Origin: Salminus brasiliensis
Taxonomy: Eukaryota > Chordata > Actinopteri > Characiformes > Bryconidae
NCBI RefSeq assembly: GCF_030463535.1
Contig: NC_132900.1
Coordinates: forward strand, 27,441,956 to 27,505,955
Reading direction: 5' to 3'
Length of the DNA stretch: 64,000 nt
Made by a program: the position numbers and the translations under genes. Positions 47,771 to 61,637 of this stretch are shown here, piece by piece. The notes under the pieces were generated by a model. It had not been told where the DNA came from. It ran no database searches and saw nothing but the letters and a program-made list of their open reading frames with translations. Position 1 is the first letter of the stretch; each line of letters begins with the position of its first letter.

Positions 47771-49033
47771 TGGGAGGGCATGCAAACCAGATAAAACCAA
47801 TATAATCCATCCTAGACCCAGCTTAGTGAGGGACAGGACTGACATCATTTAATTATAGCCACAACAAGCAGTCACGTTCACAACTTAGCAAGTCACAGGA
47901 GCAAGACAGCTAGGTCATAACCGCAACTTAGTAAGGTTTGGGAACAAGATAATTAGGCCGTAACCCTGAGTGAGTAATAATATTTGGCCACACATGAATA
48001 AGTTGTATCCATGCATCATTTTCATTGAGGAAAGTCACCAGCAGGGCTCTGTTGTATACCTCGCCAGCCATGGCAGGGTGAAGGGTGCATGATGCTAAGC
48101 TTTCTGTTTGCGGCGGTTAGCTTTTCATTTGACTTACTGTGCTTCTACTATGGGCGGGGTGAAAATAAACACACCGGCATTTCCGTTTTGCAGTCTTACA
48201 ATCAGACGAAGTGGCGCCGTTGTGGACGTCACAGACAGCACTGTTACAAGTAGCGGAATTAATGAACTGTTGATAAACAAACTAGAGGAAAAAAAAAAGA
48301 ACGGATGTGGAAAGTGTGATGGTACTTGTTTTTTACTTTCATACATGTATGCAGACAAGACGAGCTTGTTTCATTGAGCAACATTATATGGTTGTCACCA
48401 TTAGATAATTAGATAATTAGATGAACTAGGACGGCATAGGAGCGTAAAAAAAAGAAAAAGAAAATACATACTGGACTCTAGGGCTGATTAGTGGTTAACA
48501 CCAGAGCACGGATTTAGTACAAGCACAGTAGTTTGATGAACTTGGGCTAGATGCATTCAGTTAGGTCTGACCTAATATGATGTACAGATGTTCTTGGTAT
48601 TTCAGTTGCAACGGAAGCTCACCATAGTGAATTGCAAATGGCTATTTACCTGTAAATAAATGTATGTAAATGTACATGTTTAAAAAGAACATTCCCTTTT
48701 GAGTCCTGACTGTAAAGGGTGTCTGTTGACTAGAAGGCGATGCCACAAGAATGGCAGTTACATATGGCGTAATACAGAATAAAACTAGTGTGGTGTATGT
48801 GATGTATTAAACGAGAAAAAAAAGCAAAACGATAAAAAACTGTTCATTATTGGTCTATTGAGTAAGTTGCATTGTGTGATGAAAGTCTTAAGTGCTTAAA
48901 ATGCATTGAATCTGTTATCTGATTTTATTGTAAATTGAGGAGTAAAAACAGAAAAACATGACATTTTTGTATATATTGGATTTTTGTAAATTTTTATTTG
49001 ATTCTAATGCAACACAAAGTACCAAATTCATTT

Positions 49034-49039
49034 AATAAA
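49034..49039 (+). promoter_or_regulatory. XKR4: Candidate XKR4 polyadenylation signal
   Basis: AATAAA in 'ttcatttaataaagtacact', followed within 25-40 bp by a T-rich stretch ('gtggtcattttatccgtctc'). It is the best-placed hexamer at the 3' border of an AT-rich UTR-like region. Earlier hexamers exist (for example near 48651 and 48779), so alternative ends are possible. Confidence 0.55.
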
Positions 49040-49189
49040 GTACACTGTGGTCATTTTATCCGTCTCCTTGACTACTTTCTTTCACATAAGACTCATGAAC
49101 TGATGGTCTGGGAATCAAAATGAAGCAACGAAAGCGGTCTACCGTGAAAACAGTCTGTTCGAAGCCATCGGCTTTTGGGTAACTTTGTT

Positions 49190-49800
49190 TTTTTGACTTA
49201 TTTGACTTAGCATCTCAAAATAATTCTCACAGTAAAATTATATATTTAGAGTATCCAAATTCAGAACTTATTTTCTCAACTTTTACTTATATTTTAAATA
49301 TCTTAAAATATTGTCTGTAAATTCAGCTTAGTATCTCACAATAAAGGGTTATTTTTGCAACATTTTTGATTTAGTGTCAAAAATGTACATTTAAATTTTA
49401 GTTGAAATTTTAATTTACTATTTTGAAATAAATAACTTTTAACTTTATCTGAAAATACCTACTTTTTAAAACTGACTTAGCATCTAAATTAATTACTTAT
49501 TGTTTGTAAATTTTAAATTTAGTATCTCCAAACCGTTGTTTTCAAAACATGATTTTTTTTTTTACATCAAGTCATTATTTTAGATACCAAGTCAAAATTT
49601 CAAGAAAATATCATTACTACATACTAAATTTAAAAATAAATAAATAGTTGAAACATCAAGAAAGTAATACGTTATTTTAAGACATTGAGGGGTAGTTTTT
49701 AAAACATTACATCCTAACTTCAAGACATTATGTAATTATACTTGTTGATGATACTATGTTAAAATGTCTAGAATATTACACCATTTCAAGAAGTCAAAAT
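49190..49800. repeat. AT-rich imperfect inverted repeat
   Basis: The left half repeats motifs like 'tgacttagcatctcaaaata' and 'ttagtatctcacaataa'. The right half carries the complement style ('agataccaagtcaaaatttc', 'catactaaatttaaaaataa'). The arrangement suggests a ~600 bp palindromic element or expanded mini-transposon. Identity between arms is modest. Confidence 0.5.
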
Positions 49801-50919
49801 TTTAGGATAACGCCAATTTCTTTTTACCTTTTTTTTTTTTTACAGATTTATTATATCTTTATTGTTTTATTTTTGTTTACCTGGCAGGAAAGGTCTTCCA
49901 GTAATCTTTTGAATGAGCAATGGCGTTTCAACTCCCTGTGTGCTATGTTATAATGCTATAATGCCAGAGCATGCACCCCTGCCTCCGGCCCGGCAGAATT
50001 AAAAATGGAGTTTGTTCCTCACGCTAAAAATGAAGGCTTGCAGAACACGGCAATGTGCCTGAAGGCGCTCAGTATTCACTGCTTAAAAGGTCTGTTATGC
50101 CCTAATTGGTGGGTGTTGCTGAAAAAAACCAAAGAAGTTGTGCTGTACAATACAATGAGAAACAAGTGACCCAAATATTAGCAAAAAATAGTTTTAATTT
50201 TTCAGTGTCTCCACTTTTTTTGGATTTACAATTAATGCACAGAGGTTGTTCGTCAACACCAGACAGATCTGTACTGAGTAACACTAACGGTTTGCACAGC
50301 TGATATGTACACAGAAATATTCAATGCTGAAATGCTAACGCTAACAGTAAATGGCAGATTTCTGGGAAACAGTGAGTATGAACCCTAGTAGCTTCCATTG
50401 ACAGTTAGCGACTTTAGCATTATCAGCCGACGTATTCCTTTTACAGATGGACGGAAGGTTCACAAATGATGCGCCGAAATGGGTTCAATTTGTGCCAGAT
50501 GCTTCAGTGACGGGAATATATACCTGTTTATTCTCAACAATAAAATCGTTTACCTATAAAAGCAAAGTTTTACAACCATTGATTTTAAACATGAACAGAT
50601 TCGATTGGTAGAAGTCCTTATGCTGGTTAAAACACCAAGTACTTGATCTGGTTCCAGGAATGTATAGAAATGCTGATTTGACGCCTGCATTAAAATGCTG
50701 TTTACCTCATTAATGTAACAGTTAATGTTACTGCATTGTTATGCTGCCCAATCGAAGGGCAGACTTTAGAGCTCTTAAACCAGTACCTTCTCAAAACGGC
50801 GGTCTGTCACTCACCACGCCCTGACCTACGTAAGCAATATGAAAACACTAACCAAGGCCAAACCAGAACCCTGATGTAAGCAGCACCAATTAGCAACCGC
50901 TCGTTCTCCCAGTCATTAA

Positions 50920-51870
<951 letters not shown>

Positions 51871-52477
51871 TATAATTAAAGTAAATGTTTGGCCAAAAAA
51901 TCAAATGTGCACAATTCATGCCTGACATTACTGGGGTCTGAGCTTTGCTACCAGGCTTTGCGCTTGAGCTACAGGCCCCAACAAGTAGTGGAAGCGCAAG
52001 TTAGCATTGTATTAACCGGATACCTAAATCATCCCACACTGGCCTCAAACTGCGGTGAGTGGTCAAGTAAGGTCATCTATAAACCCAGATAAAACTCAGG
52101 CCGCTGTTGCCTTTTTACACTATGCTACATATCTGTCCGGTAGTGCCAAAAACTACATCAGCAAGTATTTTAGGAGTCAACTGACCACCTCCAACCGGTT
52201 TGAGGTACAGTGCTAACTGATGTAGGCTTCAACTACTTCTTGGCTACATCAGGAGCTCAAGCGCAAAGCCAAAGAAGCTTCAGAACTTTAGGCCCCACAT
52301 GTGTCTTTTTGACCAAAGTGTTGCTTTAAAGGAACGGTTTTGCAGCAAATCGCCTGTCAATTTTCCACTTATCCCATGTGGTATGATGTAGTCGATCACT
52401 TATGCCCAAATTCTGCTTTGAGGCTAAGGTTGCTAACAAACACTTACTTTACAACTTCTATTGTTTTTTTATCTGCA

Positions 52478-53000
52478 TACACTATATTGACCAAAGTATT
52501 GGGACACCTACATGAGCTTTTATGAGATCCCATTCTTAATCCATAGGCATTAATATGAATATGGTGCCTCCCTTTGCAGCTTGAACAGCAGCAGGTCTGG
52601 AGCTCTGCGGTTACTGAGTCAGCAGAGCGTTGGATGCTGTTCTGCACTATGTGCTGAGCTCAGCACTCGGCCCGGACCCCGCTCTGTAACTTTACGTGGT
52701 CTGAAACTTCCTGGCTGAGTTCCTGTGGTTGCTAAACGCTTCCACTTTTCAATAACACCACCACTCACAGTGGGTGTACAGTGGAAGATCTAGAAGGTAA
52801 GACATTTCACCAGCTGACTTGCTGTTGTTGTTGTTGTAGCATTCAGTGTGAGCTCTTTAGAACCACCCATTCTTTCACTAATGTGCATAAATGGAGACTG
52901 CACGACTAAGGGCTTAATACTGCTTGAGTTTATACACCTGTGGCAACGGGACATCCACAGTCAATGCTTAAGAGGTGTCCCAATACTTTTGTCCATATAT
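52478..53000. mobile_element. MITE family D copy with intact (empty) hAT target site
   Basis: Left end 'cactatattgaccaaagtat' and right end 'tcccaatacttttgtccata' are inverted-repeat termini similar to family A, but the interior is different: 'ggtgcctccctttgcagctt', 'agcagcaggtctggagctct', 'gggtgtacagtggaagatct'. The sequence CTAATGTG at 52878-52885 occurs once, where the copy at 19438 carries an inserted hAT-type MITE. Confidence 0.75.
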
Positions 53001-54054
53001 AGCATATATTTTCAGAACAGCATCTAGACAGTGATGGTTTCATTTTGTAAGCTTTTATAAGCATGCAGGTTCCTGAAGCTCCACAGTGAACGCTCTCTGG
53101 ACCACACTGACAAGTCTGCGCTACCTTACTGAAGACCTGGATGCAGTTTGAGGATGTTCTTACAAACACAAGAGTTGCGTTAGCAACATTAGCCTCACGG
53201 CGCTGGTTCTTAATAAACCAAGCAACCCTGGACAGAACAAACATTTCTTGGCTGACCGACAACATCTAGGCCAGTCTGATCTCCACCCTTGCTCCTAGGG
53301 AGCGTCCTTCTCCCAGACTTTGGGTCCACCCCAATCCACCCTACCTGATCCAACCCAACAACTACTACCCTACTGCCTTCAGAGGTTCTTGATTGGCTGA
53401 GTGGGGTGTATTAGACTTTGGTTGGGGATTTAGGGTGGTAGCTTTCCAGGATTGGAGGGTTGGAGACCACTGATTGGGGGGTAAGTGGACAATTGTGTAA
53501 ATTTGAGGTTCTGCTTTCCAAACTATTGCGAGATGTACCCTTACTATCGTCCACGGAGAACAGTTTGCTAGCGTTTCTTCTCTCTCTGACACAAAGTAAC
53601 CAAAAGGCCTCTTGGAACCCGTTTTTTTGTTGTTGTTGTTGTTTTGGCAGTGGTCCTTCAAACAGCTCAAAGTGTGCAAATAAGTCACGGATTAATAAAA
53701 AAAAAATAATAATAATAAAAAAAACGACCACACATACTCTTACACTTCACATGCACACAAGACTAAAAACCAGACCAGACACGATACGGACACACCATTA
53801 TTAGATATGCCATTTTCCGTGAAATTTGCTGATAATTTTACGTGCCACACACAGGTCAACACCGCCGGGTCAGTAACATCAAACTATCATACGCCGAGGA
53901 TGTAGATTAGTTCCATAATACTTCCGGGTTTCTGTTAAACCATGCTGGGAATAAAACGCTGTGTAGTTGGGAAGCCTGAGAGAAAGCGCTGTGCTGTTCC
54001 TCTTTGGGCCTGGAGTGGAATCGTCACAGAAGAATCCAAAGACAAGCCTGCGCG

Positions 54055-54159
54055 CTATTCCACTTTGGGCCGGGTGTGGAATCGCTCCAGCAGGGCCCGC
54101 AGGATGTTGCCAGGAACCTTTTGGTGTCTGTCGATAAGTGCTTGAACCGCTGCCTGCAC
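54055..54159 (-). CDS. TMEM68: TMEM68 coding exon 6 (C-terminus, stop)
   Basis: On the minus strand the acceptor ttcattcag precedes GTG CAG at 54159. The exon encodes VQAAVQALIDRHQKVPGNIL and onward to KVE and TAG (54057-54055). This is clearly homologous to the human tail around 'VQALIDKHQRIPGNI' as remembered. The exon is phase 0 and completes residues 298-331. The human tail is somewhat different after the RF motif, as expected for a variable C-terminus. Confidence 0.93.
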   Translation of the reverse strand: MQAAVQALIDRHQKVPGNILRALLERFHTRPKVE

Positions 54160-54677
54160 CTGAATGAAAGATCGGATTAGAGGGGGGGGAAAGCTTCAAT
54201 GAAGGAGCGCCTGAATATTTCATGAAGGTTCTTCTAAGGCAGTGGTCAGCCCCATGTTTTCACAGCGGAAACAACCTCGACTAAACCTCTGCTCCACTAA
54301 AGAGCTTTCTGTCGTTACCAGACGTCAGCTTCAATATGACTGTAGTACACGGGTTCCTCCAGGGGTTCTTTAGTAAATACAATGGTTGTTTCTCCATTAT
54401 CTCCATTTTTGACATAATGTGAATCTGCCAGTCGTTCTTTACATTGTGTCAGAATTGAATGATGAACGGACCAATAGAAACACTCCAAAATTACCTGGAA
54501 TTATTCTTTTTCCACTGAAAGTTAAGCAGGATGTTTCCTGCTCCTGTAAAGTTGCCATTGTGAAGATATGAGGTTTTGGAGTTAACACTGACAATGTAGT
54601 AGCATAACAATGTTTTTTTTTTGAAGAGGGGGGGGGGACGACTTGTGCTTCCTCCAAGTCACAAAATTACAAATATA

Positions 54678-56272
<1,595 letters not shown>

Positions 56273-56328
<56 letters not shown>
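56273..56328. repeat. (TA)n at the transposon border
   Basis: 28 TA units immediately beside the right end of the Tc1 element, whose target is TA. Either the element landed in a TA run or the duplicated TA expanded later; the left side has only a few TA-like bases. Confidence 0.95.
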
Positions 56329-56334
<6 letters not shown>

Positions 56335-56942
56335 CACACAATATACACACGTTTACATATTTAAAAAAGCCAAATTATATATTTTGCTTAATTAATTTGA
56401 TATTATATATAATTAAATTATTATTATTATTAATTATTTTTTAAATTATATTTTTAATGTATTTATTTTATGTATTTAAAATACTGCCAGCAAGAACTGA
56501 TTTATGCATAACTTGGAATTGAACCGGTGCTGATCCTGATGAACCAGTCAGCGCTCAGCAATTTTTAAAAATTTATTTATTTATTTATTTATTTATAATA
56601 GATGCCAACAAGAACTAGCCTTTATGCTGCGGGTGCTCCTCCCCAAACAAGCTGCCATGTGTCCATGATCAGAGTGAGGTGTAGCATAGTGGGTAACAAC
56701 ACCGCCCATCAGCTTGGCATCAGCCCATCAGCTTGAGTAAATCACTCTGAATTATGTAAATAGGAGGAGCACCCACCACAAAAAGACGGGCCAATCGGGG
56801 ACTCCGCCTCTCCCCAGCTACACAATGCAATTCTAATTACAGACTTGGAATAAAAATGAGATTAAATCAGCATATGTGCACACTTGGACAGCCAGTGGTC
56901 TCTTGCAGAAGCCCAAAGAAAGAGCTGTGTGAGGAGACATAC

Positions 56943-57082
56943 CTTTTCTGCCAACTCCGCTGCAGTCAGTTTGGGGTCGTACGGAATGGGGTCGCCTAAG
57001 TAAGTGCGAAATTTGACAGGAAATCCCCCGTACACCGGCGCAATCGGCAGCCGAAACCTTTCATACACCCATCTGAAAAACA
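56943..57082 (-). CDS. TMEM68: TMEM68 coding exon 5
   Basis: The acceptor is cccaccag, then TG completes a Met codon, giving FFRWVYERFRLPIAPVYGG and PVKFRTYLGDPIPYDP through ELAEK (residues 251-297). The donor is gtatgt. The alternative acceptor ttttcag 8 bp downstream would break the phase, so the first is preferred. This exon carries the conserved C-terminal acyltransferase block. Confidence 0.94.
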
Positions 57083-57202
57083 CTGGTGGGTGAGAAACAA
57101 GCTGATTATCTGTTAGAGAGTGAAATTACACAATTAATCAACAACACTGTGCTTGCTAAACTCATTATAGTGGATTTCATTGCGTAATTATGTTTGAAAG
57201 AG

Positions 57203-57232
<30 letters not shown>
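57203..57232. repeat. Poly(A)30 run (poly-U in TMEM68 pre-mRNA)
   Basis: Thirty uninterrupted A on the plus strand, within the 169 bp intron between exons 5 and 4. In the transcript it becomes a U30 run that starts about 19 nt after the exon 4 donor. Confidence 0.97.
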
Positions 57233-57235
<3 letters not shown>

Positions 57236-57251
57236 TTCTGCAAGGACTTAC

Positions 57252-57312
57252 TTAACGTTCCCAGGGAGCGGAATCCCTCCCGGACGTTTTGAGTAAACAT
57301 GGGAATAATTGG
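57252..57312 (-). CDS. TMEM68: TMEM68 coding exon 4 (61 bp)
   Basis: After the acceptor ttttcag it encodes PIIPMFTQNVREGFRSLGTL (residues 231-250) and the first base of Met251. The donor gtaagt is close to ideal. The sequence matches the human 'PIIPMFTQNIREGFRSLG' segment as remembered. The exon is small and depends on strong splice sites. Confidence 0.94.
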
Positions 57313-57724
57313 CTGAAAAGAAAAGAAAGAGGACTCTCTATTAGTATATTGGCAGATGTGGCCCCTAACCAGAACGGCCACAATCCAAATCCAAAGAGAG
57401 GCCATATAGGCGTTTCCAGAGCTTTCCAGAGCTTCTAGTGGTCCCAGCAGTTGCTTAACGTAAGTCGCTCTGGGCAAAATGCCCCAGATAACCTCGCTAA
57501 AACTCGCAAGCTAATTTGGATTTGCTTTGTTTCGCTCTGGCCGAGCCAAATACTCTATGCTACTGGCTGGATCAGCTGTTGCTGATTGCGCAAGGACACA
57601 GGTCAATCCAGCTAGGAAATGGATGGATGTGGCGACATCAAACAAATGAACATGATGTTTGCATGTTTTGGGACAGATGCACCTGACTGCTAGAGTGGCT
57701 GCTATCTGATATCTGTAGTAGAGC

Positions 57725-57995
57725 TGCTTCATCCAATACTTTTGGGATCAGTAGGAGTTGGGGATGAGCTGGGGTGGTCCAATATGCAATATCCTGACCT
57801 TACTAACTAGCTCTTGTCGCTGAATGCAATCAAATCCCCACAGCAATGCTTCAAAATCTAGTAGAAAGCCTTCTTCCCTGGACAATAGAGGCAGCTAATC
57901 CAACAAAAGCAGGAGAAATTATCTTTAAATTTCCTTGATTTTGGAGGAAATAATGAATGAGCAGATGTCCCAATACTTTTGTCCATTCAGACTAC
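57725..57995. mobile_element. MITE family A fragment in TMEM68 intron 3
   Basis: 'catccaatacttttgggatc', 'aatgcaatcaaatccccaca' and the terminus 'tgtcccaatacttttgtcca' (57966) identify the right half of the element. Confidence 0.75.
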
Positions 57996-58009
57996 GGACA
58001 AAAGTTCCT

Positions 58010-58390
58010 TAATACAGTGAATCGTCTGATACTGTTCTGATTCTGATCTGAGACAAGACTCAGTGGGTCTCCCTTGTGCCTCCAAAACAACCCTGACCCC
58101 AGGCATTGAGTCAACAAGACCTCTGAAGGTGTCCTGTTGTTTATGGACTCCTTTAGACATTAACAGCAGATTGTTTGAATCCTGCAAGTTGTGAAGTGGG
58201 TGGGACCTGCAAGTTGTGAAGTGGGTTCACTGCTTGTCCCTCCCTAGAGCACGTTTGGCAGGTACTGACCACTGCATACCAGGAACACCCCACAAGACCT
58301 GCCTGATATTCTGGAAATGTTCTGACTCACAGTTTGGCTCCGATTCTGAACCTGCTGCCTAACACGTAAAGCCCACCCCTTGACAGATGC
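58010..58390. mobile_element. MITE family B fragment in TMEM68 intron 3
   Basis: 'ttgtgcctccaaaacaaccc', 'gcagattgtttgaatcctgc' and 'cccttgacagatgccatcaa' match the full copy at 43474. The segment 'gacctgcaagttgtgaagtg' occurs twice in tandem (58180-58225). Confidence 0.65.
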
Positions 58391-58585
58391 CATCAATGTT
58401 CTTCATGTTTGCTCTTTTCTCTGGGCGTTCAACACGAGTTTCACCCCGAAAAGACATGTCGCCAAATGCCCTGTCTGGTTAACTACATCAGGGTAAAGTG
58501 TGTACATCTGACTTTTGGCATGAGCATCGCTTTAAGCACTACATGTGAATACATCAATGAAGAATGATATGGAATGGGAACATAC

Positions 58586-58779
58586 CACTTTGGAATCAAT
58601 GGCCACTTGTGCAAAGCCCTTGCGCTTCCCCCAGACGAGGGGGTACGTCTCGTCGCTGAAAAGAGCCTCCCGCACTCCTCCTGGGGAGATGCCCAGCAGG
58701 TGGCCACTGCGCAGGGCTTTTACACACTCCTCCTGAGGCCCGTGGATCACACTGAATACCTCCAAAAGCAGCTTAAATC
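58586..58779 (-). CDS. TMEM68: TMEM68 coding exon 3
   Basis: Completes Gly166 and encodes FKLLLEVFSVIHGPQEECVK to AQVAIDSKV (residues 167-230). It contains ISPGGVREALFSDETY, equivalent to the substrate-binding block (PEGTRS-like) of glycerolipid acyltransferases, and the VWGKRKGFAQVA segment. The acceptor is actggcag and the donor gtatgt; the exon ends in phase 0. Confidence 0.95.
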
Positions 58780-58884
58780 CTGCCAGTTTAGAGAGCAAGA
58801 ATGTTGGTCAATGTCGGCTAGAACAGCATTTGTAAGGTTATGTAACTATTAGCTCTGCCTCACTGGTACTTACTTGGGGTATTT

Positions 58885-59900
58885 CTACCATCACTGGAAG
58901 ACACCATTAACTGTAACACCAATGCTGTTACAACTTTACTGTAACACTGCATTGACCAACTTTATGCTGTAACAACTTCACTAAAGACACCCACTAACCC
59001 TAACAAAAATGCTGTCACAACTTTACTGAAGACACCATTGATTGTAACACCCCACTGACCATAACACCAATGCTGTTACAACTTTACTGAAGACACAACT
59101 GACTGTAACACCAATGCTGTTACAACTTTACTGAAGACACAACTGACTGTAACAGCAATGCTGTTACAACTGTACTGAAGACACAACTGACTGTAACAGC
59201 AATGCTGTTACAACTTTACTGAAGACACAACTGACTGTAACAGCAATGCTGTTACAACTTTACTGAAGACACAACTGACTGTAACAGCAATGCTGTTACA
59301 ACTGTACTGAAGACACAACTGGCTGTAACAGCAATGCTGTTACAACATTACTGAAGACACAACTGACTGTAACACCAATGCTGTTACAACATTACTGAAG
59401 ACACAACTGACTGTAACACCAATGCTGTTACAACTGTACTGAAGACACAACTGACTGTAACAGCAATGCTGTTACAACTTTACTGAAGACACAACTGACT
59501 GTAACAGCAATGCTGTTACAACTGTACTGAAGACACAACTGACTGTAACAGCAATGCTGTTACAACTTTACTGAAGACACAACTGACTGTAACATGCTGT
59601 TACAACTTTACTAAAGATACCCACTGACCATGACAAAAATGCTGTCACAACTTTACTGAAGATACCATTGATCGTAACACCCCATTGACCATAACACCAG
59701 TGCCGTTACAACTTTACCTAAGACACCACTGACTGTAACATCAATGCTGTTACAACTTTAGTAAAGACACCCATTAATCGTAACACTAATGCGGTCACAA
59801 CTTTACTGTAACACTGCATTGACCGTAACACCAATGCTGTTACAACCTTTGTAAAGATACCACTGATCGTAACACCAATGTTATTACAACTTTAATAATG
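58885..59900. repeat. 44 bp-period palindromic minisatellite in TMEM68 intron 2
   Basis: About 21 units; the central part (59101-59600) is regular with an exact 44 bp step. Each unit contains TGTAACAGCA, one A, then TGCTGTTACA, a perfect 10 bp inverted repeat, followed by 'actttactgaagacacaact'. The flanking units are diverged. It has no coding capacity on either strand. Confidence 0.94.
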
Positions 59901-59914
59901 ACACCACTGGATGT

Positions 59915-59916
59915 CA

Positions 59917-59953
<37 letters not shown>
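59915..59953. repeat. (TAA)n microsatellite
   Basis: About 12 trinucleotide units just beyond the 44 bp array. Confidence 0.95.
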
Positions 59954-59955
<2 letters not shown>

Positions 59956-60380
59956 TACAACAAAGAACACACAGACGTCAGTTTTCTGGGGTTATTCTTA
60001 TTTAAAGCTCATTTTTGTGGTTTTAAAGGTTGTGGGACGCTGTTTGTTACCACAATGGTTGAATGATCCACTTACAATGGAACTCAATGAGCAGGTGCAG
60101 AAACATCTGCCCACTGGCTCCTATTAGAAGTGTGTTTTGGTCAATACGTTCTTTGCTCTTCTCTAAGCACAGGGGAATTTTGGTCTGTGGTAACCGACCA
60201 TATGCTACATTTACAGAGAGAGTGCTGCAAGTCTAATATAAAGAACTACAGTTTACTACTCCTACTCAACAGCATTCACTGAAATGGCATGGACGCTTGG
60301 AATTGAGCCAAAGTGAATTATTAAGGGTTTTTGAGCATAAGACTGTTACAACACTCCAGACGGAGAGTCGGCCTGTTTAC

Positions 60381-60548
60381 CTGGGACCTTGAACAAGAAG
60401 TGATCAGCAACCGAGTGACACGTGCGGCCTTTCTGAATGATGACACTCGCCAGGAAGTAGTAGTAGTCGATAGGGATCGCTCCATGGTAGTAGACAATGA
60501 GGGCAGGACCTTCGTCTGGGATCTTTTCTAGACCATGGATTTCGTAAC
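60381..60548 (-). CDS. TMEM68: TMEM68 coding exon 2 (acyltransferase motif I)
   Basis: Completes Gly110 and encodes YEIHGLEKIPDEGPALIVYY and onward to FKVP (residues 111-165), then the first base of Gly166. It carries the catalytic-type HGAIPID, with His131 and Asp137. The acceptor is tggaacag and the donor gtaaac. It is almost identical to the human segment as remembered. Confidence 0.96.
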
Positions 60549-61079
60549 CTGTTCCAAACACACTGCTGTTATTTCCAACGGCCTTGAATGCGATTCCTGG
60601 AACTGAGCAATAACTCGCTACAGTAGTTCGCTACAAGACATACAACACACACCACACGTCAGTCTACAGCCCTGTAAATGAAAAGGCTACAACCAGGAGC
60701 CAGAACAATATTAAAGTTAGACAAAAGTATTGGGACACCTGTCCCAATCATTGTTTTTTCTTAAATAAAAAAAGACTTTATCTTAACAGAACTTTTTTCA
60801 ATCTAAAAAAATCATAAGGTCTGGACCAAATATGGCAGGTGTGAAAGCACCCTTACAGAAAATGGCTAAAAAAGCTAATCGATAGATTTGATAATCGATT
60901 AAAACTTACTAAAAAATGATCAGACAAAACAAAGACAAAAAAAAGTTCTGAATCCTGAATCAAATCAGATCAGTTCTGAATCAAAATGAATCGTCAAAAC
61001 TATACGATACATCTCAGAGAGATTCAAACTCCTAGTAGAAAACACTAAATGCCATTCCTCTCAGCCACACATTACACAC

Positions 61080-61407
61080 CGTGCCATATGGCGCCATGGC
61101 CGTCCCACAGAGTGGCCAGCGTCTTCCTCGCCCCGTCCCAGAGGTTGTTGGAGTAGGCTTCCCTCAGCTGGTTCTTGCGTTTATACACATGAAGGAAAAG
61201 GATGGACAGGTAGAGGAAGATGACTATGAGGAAAGGCAGGATGAAGACGATGGCCAGCGGGGTGAAGACCCAGAGTAGGTACTCCAGGAAGCTGAGGTAG
61301 TCTTCTAGGTTTCCCAGGCCGGCCCAGTCCTCCCAGGCCAAAAGGAGACAGGTGAGGACGCCCACGGATCCATTCCCTGACCAGCAAGACTCGTTCTCAT
61401 CAGACAT
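61080..61407 (-). CDS. TMEM68: TMEM68 coding exon 1 (start of the 331-residue protein)
   Basis: TMEM68 (also called DIESL) is an ER-membrane acyltransferase of the glycerol-phosphate/diacylglycerol acyltransferase group, reported to make triacylglycerol outside the DGAT1/2 route. This exon encodes residues 1-109 plus one base. ATG at 61407-61405 is preceded by an in-frame TGA (61416-61414), so it is the true first Met. A divergent N-terminus is followed by two hydrophobic segments (about 42-76, 'LLWVFTPLAIVFILPFLIVI' and onward), then the conserved KRKNQLREAYSNNLWDGARK and ATLWDGHGAIWHG. The donor is gtgtgt. The six exons (328+168+194+61+140+105 bp) join in consistent phases to 331 residues, close to the human length. 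Non-coding upstream exon(s) are expected; an acceptor-like cag at 61480-61478 may start this exon. Confidence 0.96.
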
Positions 61408-61637
61408 GCTGCTTCAGTAGGTCCCACTCCCAGTGGCAGCCGGGTCGAGCAAGGGCACCTCCTGCCTACGGGCAGACCTGGGGTTCACAGGAGGCAAGAA
61501 CGCCAGTTACAAAGAAGCAGAGAACATTTGCAGAGACCCTGAATTGACCTTCAGATTAGACCAGTGATTTGGCCTATAGCGGTCATAGGAAATGCAAATA
61601 GGTTTAACGGAAGTGAGGTTTGCCAGAGTCAAAAGCA

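Larger units (their letters stand above)
39606..49055 (+). other. XKR4: Presumed long XKR4 3' UTR
   Basis: No further exon or opposite-strand gene is visible between the XKR4 stop and a well-placed AATAAA at 49034. The last kilobase is AT-rich with many short T and A runs, as at vertebrate 3' ends. XKR4 is known for a very long 3' UTR in mammals, which supports the reading. It holds repeats listed separately, duplicated fish repeat segments (42980-43200 and 43880-44075), and short (CA)n runs near 40670 and 40805. Where the transcript really ends cannot be decided from sequence alone. Confidence 0.6.

Noticed and set aside
57063..57075. Alternative acceptor ttttcag for TMEM68 exon 5
   Set aside because: Using it would shift the frame relative to exon 4; the upstream cccaccag keeps phase and matches the length of the human protein.
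58885..59900. CRISPR-like array with palindromic repeats
   Set aside because: The repeats have a hairpin and regular spacing, but the intervening sequence is the same in each unit, the locus is a vertebrate intron, and no cas genes exist. It is a minisatellite.
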